The translations under genes and the position numbers were made by a program. The notes under the pieces were generated by a model that was given only the letters and a program-made list of their open reading frames with translations, did not search any database and was not told where the DNA came from. Of a stretch of DNA of 64,000 nt, positions 44,878 to 56,245 are shown piece after piece; positions within the stretch are counted from its first letter, which is position 1, and each line of letters begins with the position of its first letter. The DNA lies in the NCBI GenBank assembly GCA_037043015.1, contig CM073330.1, forward strand, positions 13,906,512-13,970,511. The letters are read 5' to 3'. Source of the DNA: Bryum argenteum (taxonomy: Eukaryota; Streptophyta; Bryopsida; Bryales; Bryaceae).

Positions 44878-45875
44878 GTTCAAACTTGTTATACAGGCAA
44901 TGAATTTTTGGGCCCATTTACTTGGGTCCCCCTTACATGAATATTGGGCTGGCTCGTAGGGTGGAGCCATGGGGCCTTCAAAGTGATTGACCAATCAGTA
45001 TGCGAGATGATATATGGATGGGGCATGGGCCCATTGAATCTGGTGGCATGCGGCCTCCAATCAGTGCAGGCTGTCAGTAAGGTGATGCAGTGCAGGCATG
45101 GGGGCCGTAAATGCTTTTTTTTTGTTTAGTATTTTTTTTTTTCTAAAGAAAACCGCCACTACGGCTTCTTTCCAATTTATTTTGTAGCTTTTCCTTCAGT
45201 GAACTGCCCTCGCATGACATGGCATTTTTTAAAACCGCCCCATTTTTGTAAGGGCAGTGGCCTTGAAACCACCCCATTTTATACCTTACAGCATTGCAAG
45301 GTCCATTTCGTGCGATATTTGATTATTTTTTTCAATTTGTTTTCGGAAAGTGATAGTAAACCCAACTACCTTCATATCTTTAGTGTACACTTTTTGCATA
45401 CGGGGGCTAATATTAGGCTGAATTCAGCTTTGAAGTGTAAACTTGCATGCTGCCCGCCTAATTTCAGCCCCCAATTTAGGCACTTTTTTGCATGGATCTT
45501 GGAATCTGTCATTCCAAATGGCCCCCAAATTGGTACATTGATAATACACACTAGTTCCTACAAGATCTTACGGTTAGAATCTTCATATTTTGCACCCAAT
45601 TTTTTTTATGACAAAGTGAAAAATTCAGTGTTTTTGGCCATTTCGGGGACCTCCAGACCCCCCCCCGGGCGTTTAGGGGTTATGCAATGTGGCTAGCAAA
45701 TTTAAATGCAACATTATTGTTTCAACAAGAGAAGGTATTGAATAATTTCATAGATTTAAGGATGAAATTATTATTACAACGAGTATGAAGGTGTTGCTTT
45801 ATTTGAATAATATTTGTGAAAACCTTGAATTCTCCCTTGAACTCTACTAATATACAGGGTTCACATAGATAACAA

Positions 45876-45986
45876 ATCAAATTTGAGGGATCATAATCAA
45901 ATACCGACATTAATTGATTATAAAATCAATGAGAATTTGAGGGATCATAATCAAATGCCGACATTAATTGATTATGAAATCAATGT
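45876..45986. repeat. tandem duplication of about 54 bp
   Basis: Two nearly identical units containing gagggatcataatcaaat and cgacattaattgatta. Confidence 0.85.
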
Positions 45987-47451
45987 GTATCATATCAGAC
46001 TTGCAATAAGCTTCATATGTACTCCAAGAAATTTACAACAAGTAGGCTAACATCATTTGGTAAGATAAAAAAACGATAATAAAAACAAGTGATTCATTGA
46101 ATTACAGATACCATTTGATTAAAAAGTAATGGTGTTGAATATTTGGTTATGAGGCATGCAAATCTTTTTTGAATTTGTGATTTTTACTAAATAACTCTTT
46201 AGTTTGAATTCTTAATCTATTATTATCAATAGACTTGATTTGACCTTGAACCTCTATATGCCCCTATAGTCAAAGTTCGACCATTTAGATGGTGATGTTA
46301 AAGAAGTTGCACTTAGTGTTATTTTCTCAACCACATAGATTTTTTTTTATAAGTCAAGTGTACTTTCATGTGATTGAAAACTCAAAATGCCAGAGTATGT
46401 AAGTTTGGGAATTTACTACATGGCTTTTAATCACAACAAATTTTAAATCGTGGACATTTAGGGGTGAACAACAAATTCATTATATTAAGACTATTTGTTT
46501 TCACTTTCATTATTGAGTCTTGTTTATTTTTTTGCTGGAATGTTTTGTTGCCAAGAACACCACTTTTTGTTGATGAGTAATTAACACCTTGCATAAACAT
46601 GTCACCTCAATCATTCTCAAGACCAATAAAGACCAATAAACTGCTATGTAGAATGAAAATTGCATAGAAGGATTTTCTAGCCATGGGGCTCATTTTGTGT
46701 TAAATGTCAGAATTTAACAAATAAATAAAAAATATTAAAAATATATGAATAAAAAATTGCTAAAGTTAAGTGTTGAGTGATATAAATCTATGTAAAGTTT
46801 GATATTCAAATTAATTTAATCTAATTTAAAGTAGTGTAACAAATATTTTTAAAAGTTTATGGTCTATTTAACTCAATTAATCTCACATTAATCGTTTTAT
46901 ATAAGATTTATTAGATTTAGATTCCTCTTAAGTAAGATCAATAAGTTTCAATATTACAAAAACAACAAGGTATCAACAATAACGCAAATGACAAGACAAA
47001 ATACATTATTATTTACATGTAACATCACATAGTGTTAATAATTTCAAGAAGATGCCATATTCAATAATAATGCTTGTAATTATGTTAATTGCTACCTTGT
47101 TATTTAAATGCTCAAATGAGAATTTTACTATGTCACATAGAAATTTTATTAGATATTGAATTCAAGAACTCTAAAATCTCTCATGATAAAACGGTCCCAC
47201 ATAAATTATAATGCTACTATGATCTTTTTTGCACAAGCTTGACCTACTCTACAAATGACATTCAATAAATGAATATCATATTTCTCAGAACTTACCCACT
47301 AACCTAATGGCCCGATATGTTAAACTCTACTCAAATTCGATACAATGTAATATTATCATACGAAGAAGTAGAACACTATAATTACACAACAAGTAACATG
47401 CCAATGGCCTTACACTAAAGAACAATGTCATCTTGGAACACACCTATTCTA

Positions 47452-47800
47452 ATTTCATCCTACATTATTGTATAATCTTTGCAAACGCGATCCAGATTGT
47501 GCATATATTAGATGCATAATGATATTTTTCAATTTTAATAAGAGAATTGTGCATATATTTTTTAATATAAATAAGAAGACAGACTATTGTAATTTCATCC
47601 TACATCAATGTATAATCTTTGCAAACTAATTCAATCGTGCACATATTAGATGCAAAATGATATTTTCCAATTTAAATACGAAGACACACTATTTTAATTT
47701 TATCTTACATTCGTGTATAATTTTTGCAAAGTGATTTAGATCGTGCATAAATTAGATGCAGAATGATATTTTTCAATTCAAATAAGTAGACAGATGTACA
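47452..47800. repeat. three tandem units of about 110-140 bp
   Basis: Each unit contains ttcatcctacat (or a close variant), tgtataatctttgcaaa, and attagatgc followed by atgatatttt. They lie just past the 3' end of the F-box pseudogene. Confidence 0.75.
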
Positions 47801-47902
47801 TGAGTGAAAGAACCCAAGTACGAATGTAACAGCGAACAGAAAGTACTGTAGCAAGCAGCAATGGTAAAAACGTCACATAACCGTTTTAACCGTTTTGAGG
47901 CA

Positions 47903-49563
47903 CTAATCGACTAGGGATTCATGTGGAAGCTGACCGAGTAAGCAAGTCCTACAAGGGCATGCACTGAACCATGGCTCCTTCGGTAGGATGTGCGTCTTCG
48001 AATCTCCCGACAGAACGTCATATTGTAGCACGTAATGCTGCAACCTGCAGTCTTTTACGCTCACCCATGTCACGCTCCCCTTGGCCGTGCACCTGAACCA
48101 GTTCTGGTTGGGGTTCTCGTCTCGCCTGTAATCCTCCCAAGTCCTACACAGGGTCCTGTTAAACATGTTCCACCCGCGGCCATCACTCCAAATCCCAGCA
48201 GAGTCGTCGATACGCACCACTCCATGCCCGTGCTGTCCCTCCAGTTGAATGATATGGAATTGCACCGGTAGGCTCCTCATGGACAGCAGGGGGTCGTCAA
48301 TCGAGGTTGGTATGAAGGGCATCCACGGTTGCACTTGTTCATCAAGCCTTGCTGGGATCACCGCGTAGATGCATCCCATACATTCCACGAGCTCCAAGTT
48401 GCTCATGGTGATCTTTGAAGTGAACTCGCGGCGGAGTGAAGCCGATTGAATCCTGGTGTCCTTGAACTTGATTAACTCCAGCTCCGTCTTCAGTGAACAT
48501 TCCCCGGTTGTGATGTTCGATCGTTTCCACTAGATGTAAAACACCATACACGGGTGGTGTTCTGTGCCGATCCGCAGGACTATAGTCTCGAATCTGGGAA
48601 AACCACAGACTCCCTCTCGTGCAAATGCTTGCACAGTGGTTGGCTTTCCAGGAACTATCCTGGTTCCAAATGCTCCAAAGGTCTGGGATTGCTTGTTCCG
48701 AAGAGTCCACAAACTGCCAGATGTTGGACTCCGAGTCGTAAACGGCAAATGATGTAACCGCACATGTGAAGAGAAGCACTGTCTTTGTACTTGTTTGCTT
48801 GATGGTCCACCATCATCCGGGCTGACGCATCGCTAATGAACCTCTCAGGCACGCCATGATATTCCGGAAGTTCCCCGAATCGTCTCGTGAAGGGATTGGT
48901 CACAACCAGGGATGGCCGTATCGTGATCTCACTGCTGGGAGTGTTGCTGGTGTCCTCGAAGTCTACGCGGGTCCTTTTGCGGTCGTCAGGGATCCACACC
49001 GTGCGGAAGAGAAGGAGGCCGCACGAGCTGGCTATGACCACGTCGTTGTCACGGCGGACGTTCCTTCTGTCTGGAGAAAGGTGTCTCCGCAAGGGCGGTA
49101 GATAGTCCAAGGGAGGGATCGAGTGGAGTTCCGTTCCAGATAAATGATCGGCAGTAGCATGCCACATTCCTTTCAAGGACCACGTTCCATAGGAGGAAGA
49201 CAGCAGCCGTGATAGTTGCGGGAAATCTGCCACAGCCACCAGTGGAAAGTACCAGTCGTTGCTATCCTGCTTGAAACAAACATCTGATATGAATGTTCGG
49301 TGTTCGTCGAAGCAAGCTGCCCAGACTCTGCTCACGCACTTCTGCTTCAGAATCTCTTGTGGGGTGAAATATTTTTGATACCAGTGCGGATGAGTAAGTA
49401 TTGCGTCCTTAAAAGCGCAAGATTCTGCAAAGTTGGCTCGGCCGAGGCGACGAGCATCATCAGTGCCCGTAGGTTCTTCGGTTCGATTCGGACGACGGCT
49501 GCGCCGTGATGATGTGGATAGAGCCTCAGTTGTCGACATGGCTGCATTTAAAGGAAAAGGCAA
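47903..49563 (-). pseudogene. F-box family pseudogene with two frameshifts
   Basis: Minus-strand pieces 49563-48655, 48779-48342 and 48406-47903 together match the whole 539-residue paralogue at 52567-54186. The first has FTPQEILKQKCVSRVWAACF (F-box end); the second restarts at TSFAVYDSESNIWQFVDSSE, the same as the paralogue; the third has LELVECMGCIYAVIPARLDE and ends near the expected terminus. The frame changes near 48780 and near 48510. The rest of the sequence is well preserved, so inactivation looks recent, or the gaps are assembly errors. An intact copy would be a substrate-recognition subunit of an SCF ubiquitin ligase. Confidence 0.85.
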
Positions 49564-49879
49564 GATAATTAGGTTTGAATCGTAATAATACCCTAGACCC
49601 TAATCAGTTTCAATTGTTTTCTAAGTTAGATTTTACACTGAATAAATTGGGATATGCTAGTTAATTAACAGTTATATTAATCGTGTAAAATATGAAACAT
49701 ACAAGAAAATAGAATGTTTGAAATCTAATCAACACCAAATCAAAGAATTGTAACTATGCAAAGAAAAAAAAAGATGGTTATAATTCTCAAAGCTTTCTAT
49801 GCGTAAGGAGAAGAAAAAGTGTCATAAGTAAGTGAAAGAAACCTCCTAGCAGATGATCCAAATGTCGGAAAAGCATTGA

Positions 49880-50125
49880 AGTGCGGAGCCGTTGAGCCAA
49901 ATGCCGTAAAAAGCAGAGCCGATGACTTGAATGATAAAAGCAAAGTGCAAAACCGATGACTTGAATGATAAAAGCAAAGTGCAAAACCGATGACTCCAAT
50001 GCTGTAAAAGCAAAGCGTGGAGCTTATCACTCAAATGCTGTAAATGCAAAGTGCAAAGTCTAAGACTCAAATGCCGTAAAAGCAAAGTGTGGAGCCAATG
50101 ACCCAAATGCCATGTATACTAAGTG
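49880..50125. repeat. 34-bp minisatellite upstream of the F-box pseudogene
   Basis: About seven units with consensus ccgatgacttgaatgataaa followed by agcaaagtgcaaaa. Central copies are identical; the right ones diverge. Minus-strand ORFs through it are Leu/His-rich by composition only. Confidence 0.85.
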
Positions 50126-50129
50126 TGGA

Positions 50130-52010
50130 GAAGGCGACTTCTTCGACTTTATCATGCAAGGATTCCATTAGCTAGTTTGAATAATTAAAATAAACATATG
50201 GTAAATAACCTTTACTCATAGAAAAACCAAGTCATAGATAAACGTACACGAGTATAGGAACCCACCTTTGACCGCTCTTGACCTCTTGTGTACATTTGAC
50301 TTTATTTGAATGAATATCATTTCTTGTAAAATCACAAAAAATCTAATCCTATGGTTACATAGTAATTGAAGTGGTGGCCCATACTAGTTGGGGTAGTGGC
50401 TAGTGACTACTGACTAGTGACTCATGGTCTTTGGGGTAATAACATGAGGTAGTAAGGGAGATGACCCACATTGTTTAAGCTTATAACTAAAGGTTGGAGG
50501 AATGATAATACAAAAGCTTAACTTTATAGAATAAAGAGAGATATAAGAGAAGAAGGAATAGTAAAAATGTAAAGACTTATTGAAGTTAAGATATTGTAAA
50601 AATCTAGGTGTGATGCATGGTGGTTCAAGGAGTAGAAGTACACCGGTAGGGTGTGTTTTGTTTAAAAAATTGTCTTTATATAGTATTTTAAAAATATGGG
50701 CTTGCAAAGTCAGAGTAAGTTTCAAAGCGAGTGAATTTTTCAAAGATTAAGTAAAGGTCATTATTTATTACCTAAACTTGTAAAAGTGTGGGGATTAGCT
50801 TCAACTTTCCCCAAACTAAATAATGCTGTACATGGGAAGTTAAGCTCTACTATGGGCCAAAGAGAGGATCCTTGCCACACTTAGCAAGCCTCTAAAGCCC
50901 TCCTACATGCTTGGCTATCCACCCAACTATTACTTAAAACATTCTGTTTACTTGTATTAACTTGACTTTTGGGGGATTCTAGCCCGGCTTTTGAAAAATC
51001 TAAAAAGTTTTGAACTTTAAGACTTTAAGAACTTTAAGAACTTTCGTCATGATGTGATGAAGAGCATTTATAGCAACTCACTTAAACATCATGTAAAAAA
51101 ATGATATATTTTTAACTATTATATTATTGTCTGATACTTAACCCGAAAAGGTCCAAGCCTCTCTTGGACCTCCGAAACCAAAATCTACAATTTCTGACCA
51201 TCACCTTATACAAAGTTGAGCTATGATTAATTTAATTTACTCTTTTTGTATCTCCAATCATAAGATCTTGAACTTTACTTCATGCACAAATACCAATTAC
51301 CCTCCCCTAAAGGACCAAACATGTTTTGAAAATTCAAAACCAAAAACTACGTCTTTTCCACCACTTTGTACAAGGTGAGGTAGACTTCAATATTTTTTAA
51401 TTTTTTTGGTATTTTCAACTAGAAGATCTTTAAGATGACTACCCATACTAACACCATGTTAGATTTCAACCATTGCATAGATCTTTACATCTTTATTATG
51501 TAAAAATTTATAGAAGGAAATATAGTGATTGAAGCACTTTGGTTTGAACAACATTGACTTTCATTCGTTAGTATGTACATGGGTATTTACATCATTAGAT
51601 TATAATCATAAAATATTTCATAAGAATAAATAATGCTCAAATGAAACGACAATCTCTAAATGTAAATTTAGATTAATTTGTCAAACAAAAATGTGATACC
51701 AATGAGTAAATTGATTAAAATCTCAAACTTGAAAACATTCCAAATTTATGAATGTTTCAAAACTCATCCTCTTATTATACGGTTTTGTAGAATATGAAAG
51801 GAGACACTTTTAGGAATGGACACAATTACAAACATCATGTTCTACAAATTTCATATATATACATATCACATTCATTAATAATCAATTTGATAATCTAACA
51901 ATATAGATTAACAACCTCTTTAGCTATAGATGTATTCATTTGACATTTGAAGTTTGAAATAAATTAATAGGTCATAAAAAATGTACAAGTTACTTGGGTT
52001 CTTTTTGGTT
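50130..52010. other. AT-rich intergenic stretch
   Basis: No gene is recognised. A short segment near 50630-50700 resembles 56350-56420, so a dispersed repeat is likely. Confidence 0.45.
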
Positions 52011-52018
52011 CTTACAAT

Positions 52019-52330
52019 CTAAGAGGAGGCCCTACAAGTTGGGAATGACCATGTCGTTTTCAAATTCTTATAATTTTCATGGTCAAAGAAAGATGTCTCT
52101 CTAAGAACGGTTAATAGTTCAAGGGAGGGAATAAGCAAAGGAGCCTTGCAAAGGAATGATCGATAGTCACATGCCACAATTCTAACAAGTACCACATTGA
52201 AAACAAGGAACATAGAAGCCGTGATTATTGTAGGAAATCTACCACACCCGTCATGGAAATTAACGATCGACACTTTTGCTCCAATGAAAGCTCGAACTCA
52301 AGCAACAAAGTTCACCACGTACATAAGTTC
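52019..52330 (-). pseudogene. relic of a third F-box family copy
   Basis: On the minus strand pieces match the middle of the intact paralogue: a decayed WYFPLVGVA-type start, then ELWHVTIDHSFARLLCLFPP against GVWHATADHSFRRRLRSLPP. Stops are numerous and both ends are lost. It sits just downstream of the intact gene. Confidence 0.7.
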
Positions 52331-52566
52331 TATCAATCACCTTGTTTCTTATCACTATAATTGCACATGAAGAAATGTGAAAACTAAGGACTTATGAATG
52401 AGTAATAATCATGAATCACTCTTAGTGAAAAACAGACAACCAAGTTAAACATAGTTGATAAAACCTTTTATCAAAATGATAATCTGAAATAATATCAATC
52501 AAAAGTTGATCAATACAATCCACAAGTGCTAAGTACAATGCGTACAATGCATTATAGAATATTCAC

Positions 52567-54186
52567 TTAAGGCTCTATGAGGAAACTGGCCCTATAAGCA
52601 AGTCCCACCGGGCATCCACTCAAGAATGTCTCCTCTGGTAAGATATGCCTCCTCGACTCTCGCGTCAGAACGTCGTACTGTAGCACGGAGTTCCGCAACT
52701 CCTTGTCTTCGATGCTCACCCAGATCACGCTCCCCTCTGCCGTGCAACTGAACCAGTTCTTGGTCCGGCTCTCGTTTTCCCGATTACGCTGATTTCTCCT
52801 AATCTTGAGGCTATTCGACACCTCGAACCAAGTATTCAAGTCGTCCCCACTAGGACTTTCGTTAGCGTTAGCAGAACTTTTCGATACAGTTTTGATACGA
52901 AGCACCCCATGCTCATGCTCTCCCTCCAGTTGAATGATATGGAATTGCAAAGGTAGATACTTTGAATCTAGGCTGGACTCGTACTCCAGGGTTGGTAGGA
53001 CAGGCATCCACGGCTCCACGTGTTCATCAAGCCTTGCTGCGATCACTGCGTAGATGTGCCCCATGCATTCCACGACCTCCAAATTGCACATGCCTATCAC
53101 TGAGGTGAACGGGTATAGCAAACCTCCATACATATAATGGAATTGTAACCTGTGGTCGTGGTACTTGCATAACGGTAGTTCCTTGCGTAGTGCCCAGTCT
53201 CCGGTTTCGATGTTGGTTTCCAAAAGGTGTAGAACACCAGCAACGGGTGGCTCTCTGAGCCGATCTGCCGGACTAGAGTCTCGAATCTGGGCGAACCACA
53301 GACTCCCTCTCGTGCAAAGGCTTGCACAGAACTTGGGTTCCCAAGAACTAGTCGAGTTCCAAGTGCTCCGAGGATGTGGGATTGCTTGTTCTGAAGAGTG
53401 CACACACTGCCAGATGTTGGACTCCGAGTCGTAAACTGCAAATGATGTCCACGCATACTTGACGAGAAGCACTTTGTACTTGTTTGCTTCACAGTCTACC
53501 ATCATCCGGGCTGACGCATCTGTAACGTACCCCTCAGGCACGCCATGAAGTTCTGGAAGTTCCAGAAACTGTCTCGTGTAGGGATTGGTCACAACCAGGG
53601 ATAGCTGCACGGAAGTCCCACTCGAGCGGGTCCTTTTACGATTAGCACGTACCAACACCGTGCGGATGAGGAGAAGGCCGCAGGAGCTGGCTATGACGCT
53701 GTACTTCTCACGGCGAACCCAGTTGTAGCCACACCGAACCGTTGTCTGTAAGGGTGGAAGAAAGTCCAAGGGAGGGAGGGAGCGGAGCCGCCTTCTGAAC
53801 GAATGATCTGCAGTCGCATGCCAGACTCCAAACAAGGACATCTGTGACACTTGCGGAGAACCGGCCACACCCACCAGGGGAAAGTACCAATCCATACTTT
53901 CCTGGGGGCGGACACGTTCGATGGATGGTATGTCTATCTCGAAGCGAGATGCCCAGAATTTGCTCACGCATTTCAGCTTCAGCAGCTCTTGAGCCGGCAA
54001 AATCTTGAGAAACTGCAGATTAGAAAATACTGCATCTGTAAAAGGAAGAGATTCCGCAAGGTTACAAACGGTACGACGAACATTCCTAGAACCAGTAGTA
54101 CGGATCGGTTGTTCTATCAGATTCCCACGAACGCCTGACTGTGACCGGGTGGCAGGTGCCTCGTGAATGTTGTCTGTAGTCGACAT
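52567..54186 (-). CDS. F-box protein, intact
   Basis: A single uninterrupted exon of 539 codons from ATG at 54186. The F-box lies near residues 48-90 (FTDAVFSNLQFLKILPAQEL followed by LKLKCVSKFWASRF, the LLxLKCVSKxW signature). The rest is a plant F-box-associated or kelch-like region with SLVVTNPYTRQFLELPELHG, SFAVYDSESNIWQCVHSSEQ, EVVECMGHIYAVIAARLDEH and SVIWVSIEDKELRNSVLQYD. F-box proteins link targets to SKP1-Cullin1 ubiquitin ligases through the N-terminal box; the C-terminal part recognises the target. The target is unknown. Two broken paralogues lie within 6.3 kb, showing local duplication. A 362-bp TTAA MITE begins 38 bp upstream of the ATG and must occupy the 5' UTR or promoter. Confidence 0.9.
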   Translation of the reverse strand: MSTTDNIHEAPATRSQSGVRGNLIEQPIRTTGSRNVRRTVCNLAESLPFTDAVFSNLQFLKILPAQELLKLKCVSKFWASRFEIDIPSIERVRPQESMDWYFPLVGVAGSPQVSQMSLFGVWHATADHSFRRRLRSLPPLDFLPPLQTTVRCGYNWVRREKYSVIASSCGLLLIRTVLVRANRKRTRSSGTSVQLSLVVTNPYTRQFLELPELHGVPEGYVTDASARMMVDCEANKYKVLLVKYAWTSFAVYDSESNIWQCVHSSEQAIPHPRSTWNSTSSWEPKFCASLCTRGSLWFAQIRDSSPADRLREPPVAGVLHLLETNIETGDWALRKELPLCKYHDHRLQFHYMYGGLLYPFTSVIGMCNLEVVECMGHIYAVIAARLDEHVEPWMPVLPTLEYESSLDSKYLPLQFHIIQLEGEHEHGVLRIKTVSKSSANANESPSGDDLNTWFEVSNSLKIRRNQRNRENESRTKNWFSCTAEGSVIWVSIEDKELRNSVLQYDVLTRESRRHILPEETFLSGCPVGLAYRASFLIEP

Positions 54187-54223
54187 GTCTGCACATGATT
54201 CAAGAAATGTGAAAGGGAGTTAA

Positions 54224-54585
54224 CCCTTAAACGCCCAAGCAAGCCCGAGGGGCATGATTCCAACAGAATCTTCCCTGTAGCTCTCACTGTACTCAACATT
54301 TCACTCATATTTTGATGTCAAACTGGTCACCTTCTTCTGATGCATTCAATAAGTGAAATTTCACAATTCAAATCACAATTTGTATGAATGATTTTGTGCT
54401 TTGAAAGGATTGTGGTAGGTAGGTTGAGGTGGTACATAACCTTGTAGGAGGTTGCAAGCTCATCATTGATTGGCCTATTCATGATGCCCAAGTTCAAAAA
54501 GTGCACTATTCATGATGCCCAAGTCCAAAAGATGCTGTAATCCAATTTTGGGCTGCCCGTTTCAGACCCCATGGGCGTTTAAGGG
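54224..54585. mobile_element. piggyBac-type MITE (362 bp) at the F-box 5' end
   Basis: TTAA + CCCTTAAACGCCCA ... TGGGCGTTTAAGGG + TTAA; the inverted repeat is perfect over 14 bp and both TTAA copies are intact. The T at the fourth TIR position distinguishes this subfamily from the CCCC group. Confidence 0.92.
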
Positions 54586-54657
54586 TTAATCCAAGTAATA
54601 TTTACTTGACTAATCCGTAGTAAAGTCTAATCGAAAGGAAATATGGATTACGTTTAA

Positions 54658-54729
54658 CCCTTAAACGTCCAAGCATGCCCCTCGGGCTTGGTTTCCAGTG
54701 TATTTTCAAACGGGCTTGACGTTTAAGGG
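54658..54729. mobile_element. 72-bp piggyBac-type micro-MITE
   Basis: TTAA + CCCTTAAACGTC ... GACGTTTAAGGG + TTAA; the inverted repeat is perfect over 12 bp. The inner part contains gcatgcccctcgggcttg, the reverse complement of a segment near the left end of the 362-bp MITE. Confidence 0.9.
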
Positions 54730-55039
54730 TTAAGACACATTGGATTTGTAATATTACATAGTTCAGAATCATAATGCAATCTTGATAACGGTTTAAGAAG
54801 GTTTTCTGCAAGATTGTCTCACACGACACTCTTTAGTTGTCGTCTGTCTAAGTTATCATGTTCGACATGTCCGTATGTGACGTAGCTCTAAATTAATATG
54901 TCCGACATGTCCGTGTGACGTACAGTTTGACAGGAATGTCCGACCATACTAGAAAATACATGCATTACTAAAAACAACAACATGTGCCCAACCCTTCCAA
55001 AGGTGATAGTATATGTGAGGATGAATATATGTCTCACTG

Positions 55040-55253
55040 TCCGGTCTGTCTACGTTTGACGATATCGCCTAAGACAACCTTTGTCTTTTGTACGTGAACA
55101 AACACATGAACATATACCTTCTTCAGAGATTCAAACCCTAATTAGTTTTTTTTGTCTAAGTTCGACAGTGTCGCCTAAGACAACCCTCCTCTTTTGTACT
55201 TGAAAAAACACATGAACAAATACCTTCGTTAGAGATCCAAACCCTAATTAGCT
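55040..55253. repeat. tandem duplication of about 105 bp
   Basis: Two units with gcctaagacaacc, cttttgtac, aacacatgaaca and agagatycaaaccctaatta. Confidence 0.8.
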
Positions 55254-55894
55254 TTTTATCACCCGAGCATGCTTTTATACGAGTAAGTATCATAGATTAC
55301 AATATCAAAGGAATCAACTTCATAAATTTGTATTTCTCGTTTAGAAATCCAACCTATGAAGCGCATAAGGATGAAGGCTGAGTTTTTACAAATATTAAGA
55401 CCTAATTTAAGAAGTAAAGGTAAAGAATGAAAAGATGAATAACAACTTCAAAGCTCTACAAGTAAAAAGCAGATTAGAGCAACCTCTAAGCTGACGCTCA
55501 ACTTGTAACAAAAGCAAACCTGCAAGTGTTGGAAAACAACCTCGAAGTTGATGTGCAACTACTCCAAAAGCGAGGTTGCAAATGCGGATAGTGAAAATGA
55601 AATATTCCTTAGTAAACTTGAGGTTAAATAAATAAACCGGATATAGGTGACGTTACACACGAGTATAAGGAAACTTTATCCTTAACCGTGTTACGGGACT
55701 TTTGTTGCGTAATTACCTCATCTTTTCATAGTCATCATTTTTTACTAAAACATGATTATATATATACTACCAAAAGTCAAGTATTTATCTAGGTGTAACT
55801 ATGCCAAAGAGACACGCTAGTGTTTATATACATCTATTAGTACCAAAACAAATGCAACACTAGCTAGCCAAAGGCAGTTTAGAAAATGGCTTAT

Positions 55895-56245
55895 GATCGG
55901 CAACGGCTACGCCCCACGGTAGTGTAATTGATAATTAATGATCGGCAATGGCTCAGGGTAGTCGGCTTTGATGGCTCATGGTTGCAACGAGCTCACTGTA
56001 ATTACGTTGATGGCTTGTAGTAATTTAGCCTATGACCCTCCGACGCTAATTGTGTTTGATGCTCATGGTTGGGGAGGTTCGCAGCTACACCACGGTAGTT
56101 AAGTTGATGGTTCATAGTGATTTAGCCTATAGCCCTGATCCAGAGTAGTTGACCTGATGGCTCACGGTCAACAACGGGGTTCTCAGTGGTTGACTTGATG
56201 GTTCGTAGTAATTTAGCCTATGGCCCTGTGGTGAACGCCACCATA
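55895..56245. repeat. degenerate tandem repeat of about 100 bp, three to four units
   Basis: Units share ttgatggytcrtagtratt followed by tagcctatrgccct and a 'cggcaacggct'-like segment. Confidence 0.65.

Larger units (their letters stand above)
38500..45679 (+). mobile_element. 7.2-kb piggyBac element
   Basis: The left end TTAA + CCCCTAAACGCCC and the right end GGGCGTTTAGGGG + TTAT form a perfect 13-bp inverted repeat; the right flank has one change from TTAA. Inside are an accessory ORF (39084-40451), a degenerate transposase gene with one intron, two blocks of a 40-bp minisatellite and a later SINE insertion. The AT-rich terminal regions (38.5-39.0 and 44.9-45.7 kb) hold no gene. Confidence 0.85.
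45690..47880. other. AT-rich intergenic stretch
   Basis: No gene is visible. A degenerate 'catttaggggtgaa' near 46453 could be one eroded end of the TTAA family. Two local tandem repeats are listed separately. Confidence 0.5.

Noticed and set aside
49787-50106. Leu/His-rich minus-strand proteins
   Set aside because: They are translations of a 34-bp minisatellite.
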